Positions 1 through 6,198 of a stretch of DNA of 26,944 bases are shown piece by piece. Under the pieces are notes generated by a model. It was not told the DNA's origin. It searched no databases and worked only from the letters and a program-made list of their open reading frames with translations. Both the position numbers and the translations under genes were made by a program. How positions within the stretch are numbered: the first letter of the stretch is position 1; every line of letters starts with the position of its first letter. The stretch is from positions 1 to 26,944 of the forward strand of contig CAZRVL010000024.1 in NCBI GenBank assembly GCA_964603455.1. Reading direction: 5' to 3'. The DNA is from Flemingiibacterium sp964603455 (GTDB lineage: Bacteria; Bacillota; Clostridia; Oscillospirales; CAG-272).

Positions 1-174
1 CCGAAGAAGAAAGTCTCCAAGGCGAGACGTGATAAGAGACGTTCGAACGTCTGGAAGCTCGATATGCCGGGTATGGTAAAGTGCCCGAAGTGCGGTGAGT
101 ACAATCTCGCTCATAGAGTTTGCAGAGCTTGCGGTTCCTACAATGGAAAGCAGGTTATCAACGTTGAGGGCTGA
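1..174 (+). CDS. rpmF: 50S ribosomal protein L32, 5' end missing
   Basis: L32 is a small protein of the large ribosomal subunit. The visible 57 residues begin PKKKVSKARRDKRRSNVWKL, typical of the L32 N-terminus just after its start Met, so probably only the first residue or two lie outside the window. A zinc ribbon follows, with CPKC and CRAC pairs, so this is the zinc-binding form. The reading frame ends in TGA and is followed 20 bases later by a strong terminator. In many Firmicutes rpmF stands next to plsX; here plsX is about 10 kb away. Confidence 0.95.
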   Translation, partial: PKKKVSKARRDKRRSNVWKLDMPGMVKCPKCGEYNLAHRVCRACGSYNGKQVINVEG

Positions 175-193
175 GTTCCTCATTAAATACAAG

Positions 194-223
194 AAATCGA
201 AGTCGAGAGACTTCGATTTTTTG
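194..223 (+). terminator. Rho-independent terminator of rpmF
   Basis: A perfect 11-bp stem (AAATCGAAGTC at 194-204 and GACTTCGATTT at 209-219) has a GAGA tetraloop and runs into a T tract at 217-222. It lies 20 bases after the rpmF stop and separates rpmF from the GH43 operon. Confidence 0.9.
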
Positions 224-277
224 TGATTATACTATGATATTGTAATTTTAAACTTTACTTATAATTTAAATAAACTC

Positions 278-306
278 TTGCTTTTTTCCACAACCTGTGG
301 TATAAT
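278..306 (+). promoter_or_regulatory. Sigma-A promoter of the GH43-rqcH operon with operator-like repeat
   Basis: TTGCTT (278-283), a 17-base spacer and a perfect TATAAT (301-306) preceded by TG at -15/-14 (TGGTATAAT) form a strong extended -10 promoter. The 3' part of the spacer is an inverted repeat, CCACA-ACC-TGTGG (288-300), that abuts the -10 box. A protein bound there would block RNA polymerase, so this is a candidate operator; no regulator gene is in the window. No other convincing promoter was seen before 4571. Confidence 0.8.
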
Positions 307-351
307 AAATCATAAGATTTTTTTGGTTGAACGAAAGGTATGGAATAAACA

Positions 352-1272
352 ATGACAGAATTTAAAAACGGTCAGAAATGGCTCGATACTGACGGAAATG
401 TTATTCACGCACACGGCGGACATATGCTCTTTTATAAGGGCTGGTATTATTGGTACGGTGAGGATCGCCGCGATAACAATTACATCGCCTGTTACCGAAC
501 AAAGGATTTCAAGTCCTTTGAATTCCGCGGTGATATAATCACCACAGATACTCCTACAGCCCCTATCAGAGTAAAGACTACGCTCGAACTTACAGGCAAG
601 AATGCAGACGGAAGCGCTTGTAAAGTTAATCTCGAACGTCCCAAGGTACTTTACTGTGAATATACTAAAAAATTCGTGCTTTGGTGTCATTATGAAAACG
701 GACATGATTATAAGGATGCACGCTGTGCCGTAGCCACTTCCGATTATCCGGACAGAGACTTTGTTTATCACGGCAGCTTTAATCCTTTCGGAGATATGGC
801 ACGTGACTGTACGCTTTACAAGGACGATGACGGACGCGCATATTTTATCGCAGCTTCGAGAGATAATGCTGATCTTCATATTTGGAGACTTACAAAGGAC
901 TTCCTTAATACCGAAAAACTTGTAAATGTCCTCTGGCAGGGAGAATATCGTGAAGCGCCTGCACTCTTCAAAAAGGATGGAAAGTATTATATGCTTTCAT
1001 CCTATTGCACAGGCTGGGCACCAAATCAGGGAAAGTGGTCGTGCGCGGATTCTATCGATGGAGATTGGGAAATGCTCGAAGATTTCGGAGACAAGACCAC
1101 ATTTGATTCACAGCCGGCATTCGTGCTTGAACGTGACGGAAGATTCATATATGTCGGAGACCGTTGGGGCGGTTCGGGAGAAAAGTATTTTACCTCTACA
1201 TATATCATTCTTCCAATCAGATTTGACGGACAAAGACCGTATATCGAGTTTGACGAAGCTGTCGAATTTTAA
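352..1272 (+). CDS. Glycoside hydrolase family 43 protein, subfamily 24/34-like
   Basis: A five-bladed beta-propeller glycosidase of 306 residues without signal peptide, so probably cytoplasmic and acting on imported oligosaccharides. The N-terminus WLDTDGNVIHAHGGHML.Y.G.YYWYGE resembles GH43 subfamilies 24 and 34 (exo-beta-1,3-galactanases and relatives). In this group the usual catalytic-base Asp is replaced; here His/Gly (residues 19-23) occupy that region. RDCTLYKDDDG (151-161) supplies the likely pKa-modulating Asp152, REAPALFKKDGKYY (200-213) the likely acid Glu201, and FDSQPAF (251-257) a Gln254 that could replace the base. TGWAPNQ follows at 220-226. The start is set by GAAAGG 13 bases upstream, and an upstream in-frame stop excludes extension. 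It is the first gene of an operon with a phosphodiesterase-like gene, a GNAT gene and rqcH. Substrate is inferred only; arabinan or xylan activity cannot be excluded. Confidence 0.85.
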   Translation: MTEFKNGQKWLDTDGNVIHAHGGHMLFYKGWYYWYGEDRRDNNYIACYRTKDFKSFEFRGDIITTDTPTAPIRVKTTLELTGKNADGSACKVNLERPKVLYCEYTKKFVLWCHYENGHDYKDARCAVATSDYPDRDFVYHGSFNPFGDMARDCTLYKDDDGRAYFIAASRDNADLHIWRLTKDFLNTEKLVNVLWQGEYREAPALFKKDGKYYMLSSYCTGWAPNQGKWSCADSIDGDWEMLEDFGDKTTFDSQPAFVLERDGRFIYVGDRWGGSGEKYFTSTYIILPIRFDGQRPYIEFDEAVEF

Positions 1273-1281
1273 GGAGATAAT

Positions 1282-2082
1282 ATGGAACAGAGCAGAATAT
1301 CGCTTACGACTCTTTGTGTCGACATTTGTGATTGCGCGGGAGTAGAACCGCCCGAAACGACTGAGAGTTCGTGCGGAATATTAAAGAAGCTGTGCGGTGA
1401 TAATATCTGTGACAGAGTAATAATGTACAATCCGGATGCGCAGGCTGAATGGCTGGTAAAAAAATATTCCGATATATTTGAAAAGGTCATATCGAGGAGC
1501 AGTGTGACCATAGATTTTTCAACTGTCATGCCGTCTGTAACGCCGGTATGCTTTGCGACTATGTATACCGGACTTTATCCGTCTGTACATGGTATCAGAA
1601 AATATGAAAAGCCAGTATTGAGGTGCGATACGATTTTTGACGCATTCATACGTGCCGGAAAAAAATGTGCCATAGTTGCGAGCGAGGGAAGCTCGATAGC
1701 CGGAATATTCTTAGAGCGTGATATGGACTATTTTATTTTTCCTGCCGAGGCTGAAGCCGATGAATATTCGGTCAAAAAGGGCATCGAGCTGATCGAATCG
1801 GATAAATATGATCTTGTTGTTATATACAATGGAATGTATGATTCGGTAATGCACGCTTCAAGTCCAGAAGCCGATCCGGCTATGGAGTGGCTTTATCATC
1901 ATACGGATGCTTACAGACGTATATATGATACTGCTAAAAAGGTCTCGGAAAACAGAGGTCACAGAACTTTGATAGGCTATGCGACCGATCACGGAGTCCA
2001 TACAAATGAGCATGGACGCGGTGCTCACGGACTTGATATTCCGCAGGATATAAACATTGAGCATTTTTACGATATTCTTTGA
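1282..2082 (+). CDS. Alkaline phosphatase superfamily phosphodiesterase-like protein
   Basis: A 266-residue protein of the nucleotide pyrophosphatase/phosphodiesterase branch of the alkaline phosphatase superfamily, which uses two metal ions and a Thr/Ser nucleophile. The block MPSVTPVCFATMYTGLYP, followed by SVHGI, spans residues 83-105; Thr87 is the likely nucleophile. D187 and H191 (YDSVMHASSPE) and D236/H237 with H244 (TDHGVHTNEHGRGAHG) are likely metal ligands. There is no signal peptide, so a cytoplasmic substrate is expected, unlike the extracellular eukaryotic enzymes. It is shorter than many family members and has no insert domain. An AAGGAG site lies 7 bases before the ATG. It starts 9 bases after the GH43 gene. 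Substrate unknown; phosphonate or phosphosugar monoester hydrolysis are alternatives. Confidence 0.75.
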   Translation: MEQSRISLTTLCVDICDCAGVEPPETTESSCGILKKLCGDNICDRVIMYNPDAQAEWLVKKYSDIFEKVISRSSVTIDFSTVMPSVTPVCFATMYTGLYPSVHGIRKYEKPVLRCDTIFDAFIRAGKKCAIVASEGSSIAGIFLERDMDYFIFPAEAEADEYSVKKGIELIESDKYDLVVIYNGMYDSVMHASSPEADPAMEWLYHHTDAYRRIYDTAKKVSENRGHRTLIGYATDHGVHTNEHGRGAHGLDIPQDINIEHFYDIL

Positions 2083-2091
2083 GAGGCGCAT

Positions 2092-2796
2092 ATGATTTAC
2101 GAGGATGAATACGGAGAGGAATCTGTCGAAAACGGCGATTTTGACATAGCGATACCATTTAGACTAAGCCTTAAAAACGGCGGCGAGCCTGAGATCACAG
2201 TATTTCCGTCCTTGAGAGAGACTGCTGTCGAATTTATTAAAAACTTCAAGACTGCGGACGAGATATTCAAGTCCGAGACTATCGAATGGGTCAGACGGCG
2301 TGTAGCTCCTTTCTGCTTTGACAGGATGTTTGTGCTTTCGGATACCGGAACCGAGCATTTTATAAATTACCGATTAAAAAGCACGAACAGCAGCTTTATA
2401 CAGAACTCTACCCGGCGGATAGACGATCTGCGCGGTCTTGAAAATTTGACCTCATACGATATTGAGGCGATGATAGAGTTTGGACATATATGCTTCGGAA
2501 CGGTAATAGATGGCAAAATATTATCTGTCGTATGCACAAACTATCCGTTCGATTCTGAGGATGAAGAAAATGAGTTCGAAATAGGGGTCGAGACCGCAGA
2601 AGCAGTTCGAGGTAAAGGATATGCTCTGTCGAATTGTGCAGCTATTGCAAAGTTTTTGAAGGAAAACGGACGCGATGTGCTGTATGAATGTGAAGATTCG
2701 AATATTCCATCAAGAAAGCTCATAGAACGTCTTGGCGGAGAAGAGTTTGCGAGAAATTTCTGTGTTGTCGCAGAAAGGGTAGAAAAAATAATATAA
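2092..2796 (+). CDS. GNAT family N-acetyltransferase
   Basis: A 234-residue protein with a C-terminal GNAT fold that binds acetyl-CoA. The visible signature runs from GTVIDGKILSVVCTNYP (136-152) through FEIGVETAEAVRGKGYALS (162-180), where RGKGYA is the pyrophosphate-binding motif A, to IPSRKLIERLGGEEF (205-219). The N-terminal 120 residues are not recognisable and resemble the long N-terminal half of the 'GNAT acetyltransferase 2' group. A weak GAGAGG site precedes the ATG, 9 bases after the phosphodiesterase-like gene, so the pair is probably cotranscribed. Acceptor substrate is unknown. Confidence 0.8.
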   Translation: MIYEDEYGEESVENGDFDIAIPFRLSLKNGGEPEITVFPSLRETAVEFIKNFKTADEIFKSETIEWVRRRVAPFCFDRMFVLSDTGTEHFINYRLKSTNSSFIQNSTRRIDDLRGLENLTSYDIEAMIEFGHICFGTVIDGKILSVVCTNYPFDSEDEENEFEIGVETAEAVRGKGYALSNCAAIAKFLKENGRDVLYECEDSNIPSRKLIERLGGEEFARNFCVVAERVEKII

Positions 2797-2802
2797 TTTC
2801 TG

Positions 2803-2822
2803 AAGGGATTGGTCATAAAATG
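2803..2822 (+). promoter_or_regulatory. RBS with recurrent TTGGTCATAAAATG spacer, rqcH
   Basis: AAGGGA is followed by TTGGTCATAAAATG, ending in the rqcH start codon. The same spacer occurs before trmFO (one base changed) and the GH36 gene (A to G), and in altered form before leuS and topA. In rqcH the TTG is out of frame with the gene, so the shared sequence is not explained by coding. Confidence 0.6.
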
Positions 2823-4571
2823 GCATTTGATGCCGGAATGGTTTCGGCTATAGTATATGAGTTGAATAATACGATAATTGACGCACGAGTCGAGAAGGTG
2901 AATCAACCAGAAAAAGATGAGATCGTGCTGATGCTTCACGCAGGCAGAAAGAATCTCAGATTGGTTTTATCATCGGGTTCGAACAATCCTCATTTTAATT
3001 TGACTTCGATAGTCAAGGAAAATCCGATCTCTGCGCCGATGTTCTGTATGCTGCTGCGGAAACATTTGACCGGTTCAAGAGTCGTATCTGTAAAGCAGCT
3101 CGGATTCGAGAGAGCCGTGGAATTCGGATTTGACTGCTTTGATGAGATGGGATACCGAACAATGAAGTATCTCGTGACCGAAACGATGGGTAAATACAGC
3201 AATGTAATACTTTTAAATTCGGAAAAAAAGGTCGTCAGCGCGCTAAAAATAATCGATCTTGCCGCAAGCTCGGTGAGACAAATACTTCCGGGATTCCCAT
3301 ATGAGCTTCCGCCTGTGCAGCGCAAGCTTTGTCCGCTCGATGTTGAGGAATCTGAATTTATGTCGGTTTTCAAGGATGCGGGAGATATGCCTGCGGATAA
3401 ATTCATTGCAGCAAAGTTTTACGGACTGTCAGCTTTCACGGCGCGTGAGATCGCTTACAGAGCCTTTGGATGCGGAGATGCACTTATTTCCGAGTGCGAT
3501 TCCAAAAAGCTCTGGGAAAGCTTCAGGTGCGTTCGTGACGGTATTAATGAAGGACACTTTGAACCGTGGCTGGTGTCCGAGCTTTCCGGCAAGCCTATTG
3601 AGTATATTTTCTTTGAGCCGCTCGAATACGGTTCTGATTTTAATGTTCAAAAGGTCGAGAGCTTCGGATGCTTGCTCGATGAGTATTTCGGACGGCGCGA
3701 CAAGGCGGAGAGGATAAAACAGCGCACAGCCGATATATTCAGACTGCTGACAAATGCCGAGCAGAGACTCACTAAGAAGACTGCTCTGCAAAAGCAGGAT
3801 CTTGCCGCCTGTGAGGATAAAGACAAATATAAGCTTTGGGGAGATCTGATCACGGCTAATATTTGGAAATTATCACGTGGAATGGAGAAGGTCGAGCTTG
3901 AAAATTATTACAGCGAAGATTGTGCTCCGATAACGATCGTGCTCGACAAGCGTTTGACTCCGCAGGCAAATGCGCAGAAGTATTATAAAAAATATAATAA
4001 ATCAAAGACTGCGCAGATAGAGCTTGCAAAGCAGATCAAGCTCTCCGAGAGTGAGCTTGAATATATTTATACGGTTTTCGATTCACTTTCGAGAGCCGAG
4101 AGCGAGAGCGATATACTAGAAATACGCGATGAATTGTATCGCTCTGGATATGCTTCGAGAATGAAAAACTATTCTACGAAAAAGCTTCAGACTCCGAAAT
4201 TCATGGAATTTGAGACTACCGGTGGCAAAAAGCTGCTTGTCGGAAAGAACAATCATCAAAATGATCAGCTCACGACCAAGACCGCTTCGAAATTCGACTA
4301 TTGGTTCCACATTAAGAATCAGCCGGGTTCACACGTAATACTTTTTACCGATGGAGAAGAACCCACAGATCGAGATTATACCGAAGCGGCGACAGTTGCC
4401 GCATATTATTCAAAGGCTTCTGACGGTCAGAATGTTCCGGTCGATTATACGCTTATAAAGAATGTTCGCAAGCCGGGCGGTTCGAAGCCGGGTTTTGTGA
4501 CCTATTCTACGAACTATACGGCGTATGTTACCCCGGATGAACGTCTTGTCATGCAGCTGAGAAAAAAGTAA
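2820..4571 (+). CDS. rqcH: Ribosome-associated quality control protein RqcH (NFACT/Rqc2 family)
   Basis: RqcH binds obstructed large ribosomal subunits and recruits tRNA-Ala to add C-terminal alanine tails that mark stalled chains for degradation. The 583-residue length is normal. The NFACT-N domain opens MAFDAGMVSAIVYELNN; a helix-hairpin-helix and coiled-coil middle follow (about 170-440); the NFACT-R domain holds GKNNHQNDQLTTKTA and DYWFHIKNQPGSHVIL (about 475-510). The functionally important DR pair described at residues 97-98 in Bacillus appears here as Glu97-Arg98 (GFERAVEF), a conservative change. Older names are fibronectin-binding protein A and FbpA; the cytosolic role is better supported. 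It lies 23 bases after the GNAT gene, last in an operon headed by a glycosidase, with no obvious promoter of its own. Confidence 0.93.
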   Translation: MAFDAGMVSAIVYELNNTIIDARVEKVNQPEKDEIVLMLHAGRKNLRLVLSSGSNNPHFNLTSIVKENPISAPMFCMLLRKHLTGSRVVSVKQLGFERAVEFGFDCFDEMGYRTMKYLVTETMGKYSNVILLNSEKKVVSALKIIDLAASSVRQILPGFPYELPPVQRKLCPLDVEESEFMSVFKDAGDMPADKFIAAKFYGLSAFTAREIAYRAFGCGDALISECDSKKLWESFRCVRDGINEGHFEPWLVSELSGKPIEYIFFEPLEYGSDFNVQKVESFGCLLDEYFGRRDKAERIKQRTADIFRLLTNAEQRLTKKTALQKQDLAACEDKDKYKLWGDLITANIWKLSRGMEKVELENYYSEDCAPITIVLDKRLTPQANAQKYYKKYNKSKTAQIELAKQIKLSESELEYIYTVFDSLSRAESESDILEIRDELYRSGYASRMKNYSTKKLQTPKFMEFETTGGKKLLVGKNNHQNDQLTTKTASKFDYWFHIKNQPGSHVILFTDGEEPTDRDYTEAATVAAYYSKASDGQNVPVDYTLIKNVRKPGGSKPGFVTYSTNYTAYVTPDERLVMQLRKK

Positions 4572-4581
4572 CGGTATTTTT

Positions 4582-4610
4582 GACCGTCCGGATATTCAGC
4601 GGACGGTCTT
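4582..4610 (+). terminator. Probable terminator after rqcH
   Basis: A perfect 9-bp GC-rich stem (GACCGTCCG at 4582-4590, CGGACGGTC at 4600-4608) has a 9-base loop. The T run after it is poor (TTGCTGTTG), so termination may be partial. It falls between rqcH and the dprA promoter. Confidence 0.6.
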
Positions 4611-4697
4611 GCTGTTGAAAAGTGACCGAAATATGTGATATATGAGATCAGTCTTCATTAATTAAAAGAAAATTTTACATTTTCGGCGATAAAACAC

Positions 4698-4726
4698 TTG
4701 AAATTTTCGCCCGAATGAGTTATACT
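4698..4726 (+). promoter_or_regulatory. Sigma-A promoter of dprA-topA
   Basis: TTGAAA (4698-4703), 17 bases, TATACT (4721-4726) gives five of six matches in the -10 box and in the -35 box all but two. The transcript would start near 4733, leaving a 65-base leader that carries AGGAGGG and a hairpin before the dprA ATG. Confidence 0.75.
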
Positions 4727-4755
4727 ATTAATAAGCGCAATTTTATTTTGACTAC

Positions 4756-4800
4756 AGGAGGGTAAGCCTTTGCTCTGGCAAGGCAATATTGATAGCTATG
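4756..4800 (+). promoter_or_regulatory. SD-hairpin-start element of dprA
   Basis: AGGAGGG (4756-4762) is a near-perfect Shine-Dalgarno site but lies 35 bases from the dprA ATG (4798). Between them is a hairpin: GCCTTTGC (4766-4773) pairs with GCAAGGC (4778-4784) through 7 bp with one bulged T, loop TCTG. Removing the stem leaves about 16 bases between SD and ATG. A TTG at 4770, 7 bases after the SD, could instead start an 11-codon peptide ending at 4805, 8 bases past the A of the dprA ATG. The hairpin is a relative of those at topA and leuS. Confidence 0.6.
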
Positions 4801-6093
4801 TTTGATTATCTTTATTGGGTTTGGTATTCTCTTCGCTGCGGTGCCGGGAGCTCGTGGGGGGTGAAGCTGCTTGACAGTTTTCCGGGTGGCGCACTTGAAA
4901 TCTTTGGACGTGAATTTGATGCCGCTGAAAAGATAGATGGCATTCCGGGTAAGCTGCTTACTCGGCTGAATGATAAGGATCTCGATCTCGCAAGACGTGT
5001 TATCGAGACCTGCATGAATAAAAACATTCGGATAATTCCTTGTGACAGCGAGGATTATCCCGAAAAGCTAAAACGCATACCGGATTTTCCTATAGTGCTT
5101 TATGCACGCGGAAATATCGAAAATCTAAATGAGCGGCTTTCCGTTGCCGTTGTCGGAACACGGAAGATGACCGATTACGGAAAGCATTCCACATTTGAGA
5201 TCGTGCGTCAGCTCTGCCCGTATAATACTGTAATAGTGAGCGGTGCTGCGTATGGAATAGATTCGGCAGCCAATCGAACCGCACTTTTCTTCGGAGCGAG
5301 TACGATCGCTGTTCTCGGCTCGGGAGTCGATGTACCGTATCCTGCCGAAAATGCCGATCTTATTTATGAAATAGCCAATCGAGGGCTGCTGCTCAGCGAA
5401 TATATTCCCGGTACACATCCGAACGGCTCGAATTTTCCTACTCGAAATCGCATAATAAGCGGACTTTCGGATGCTGTATTGGTCGCGGAAGCACCTTATA
5501 AATCAGGAGCTCTCATAACCGCATCTCTTTCTGCCGATCAGGGAAGAAAGGTCTATGCGATACCGGGCGGAATATTCAACGTCAATTGTGCGGGAACGAA
5601 TCATCTGATACAAAGCGGTGCGAAGCTGTGTCTGTGTGCAGGGGATATTCTTTCGGATTTTGCTGGGACATATAAGCTTGATATTGATAAGGATATGCTT
5701 GTCAGCGAGAGGTATCGCAGATATGAGCATGGCAAAAACACCGTTCCGAAGTTGCCAGATCTCGAATCGGTACAATTTCCCGGTAAAGCTGAAGCTCCAT
5801 CGAGTGACAGCTCGGATAAAAACGATGAAAATAATCTGAAGGTCGAATCATCAGATGAGAAAATCGTACAGGCTTCTGAGTCGGATGTTGAGAAAAGACA
5901 GAAAATATATGAAGGCTTGACCGAACAAGAGCGGATAGTGTTCGATGCCATGCCTGACGGATATGCCGTATCGGCGGATAATCTTGTATCTACAGGGCTT
6001 TCGACAGCCGATATAATGTCAACGCTCACACTGCTTGAGCTTTGTTCTGCCGTAGAGTCTATTGCAGGCGGACTTTTCAAAAAAATAATTTGA
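4798..6093 (+). CDS. dprA: DNA-processing protein DprA
   Basis: DprA binds incoming single-stranded DNA and loads RecA during natural transformation; it is also kept in many bacteria not known to be competent. The 431-residue protein has an N-terminal helical region (MFDYLYWVWYSLRCG), a Rossmann-like core with VAVVGTRKMTDYG, VSGAAYGIDSAAN and NFPTRNRIISGLS, and a C-terminal winged helix (about the last 65 residues, from EGLTEQERIVFDAMPDGY) joined by an acidic/Ser-rich linker. The ATG at 4798 is chosen because the protein homology begins there; a TTG at 4789 is also in frame. It heads the dprA-topA-trmFO group usual in Firmicutes. Confidence 0.93.
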   Translation: MFDYLYWVWYSLRCGAGSSWGVKLLDSFPGGALEIFGREFDAAEKIDGIPGKLLTRLNDKDLDLARRVIETCMNKNIRIIPCDSEDYPEKLKRIPDFPIVLYARGNIENLNERLSVAVVGTRKMTDYGKHSTFEIVRQLCPYNTVIVSGAAYGIDSAANRTALFFGASTIAVLGSGVDVPYPAENADLIYEIANRGLLLSEYIPGTHPNGSNFPTRNRIISGLSDAVLVAEAPYKSGALITASLSADQGRKVYAIPGGIFNVNCAGTNHLIQSGAKLCLCAGDILSDFAGTYKLDIDKDMLVSERYRRYEHGKNTVPKLPDLESVQFPGKAEAPSSDSSDKNDENNLKVESSDEKIVQASESDVEKRQKIYEGLTEQERIVFDAMPDGYAVSADNLVSTGLSTADIMSTLTLLELCSAVESIAGGLFKKII

Positions 6094-6135
6094 TAACGGA
6101 TTTTGCGGTATCGATTTTTGACCGCGACAATCAAG

Positions 6136-6198
6136 CCCCGATGGGGAGAAAGGATGCTTTTGCTTTTTTGCAAAGGCTATGGTTTATATTTACGAATG
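6136..6198 (+). promoter_or_regulatory. SD-hairpin-start element of topA
   Basis: GGGGAGAAAGG (6143-6153) is a strong Shine-Dalgarno region, 42 bases from the ATG at 6196 expected from TopA homology. The gap contains GCTTTTGC (6156-6163) pairing with GCAAAGGC (6170-6177): 8 bp with one G-U pair and a T6 loop. The sequence after it, TATGGTTTATATTTACGA, resembles the leuS and rqcH spacers. An ATG at 6154 touches the SD and is in frame, giving a 14-residue hydrophobic extension. CCCC-GAT-GGGG (6136-6146) could hide part of the SD. Confidence 0.55.

Noticed and set aside
310..879. Minus-strand open frame of 189 codons opposite the GH43 gene
   Set aside because: It is antisense to conserved GH43 motifs and runs across the operon promoter; no independent support.
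4615..4644. Second possible dprA promoter (TTGAAA, 18 bases, TATATG)
   Set aside because: Weak -10 box and longer spacer; the promoter at 4698-4726 is much better.
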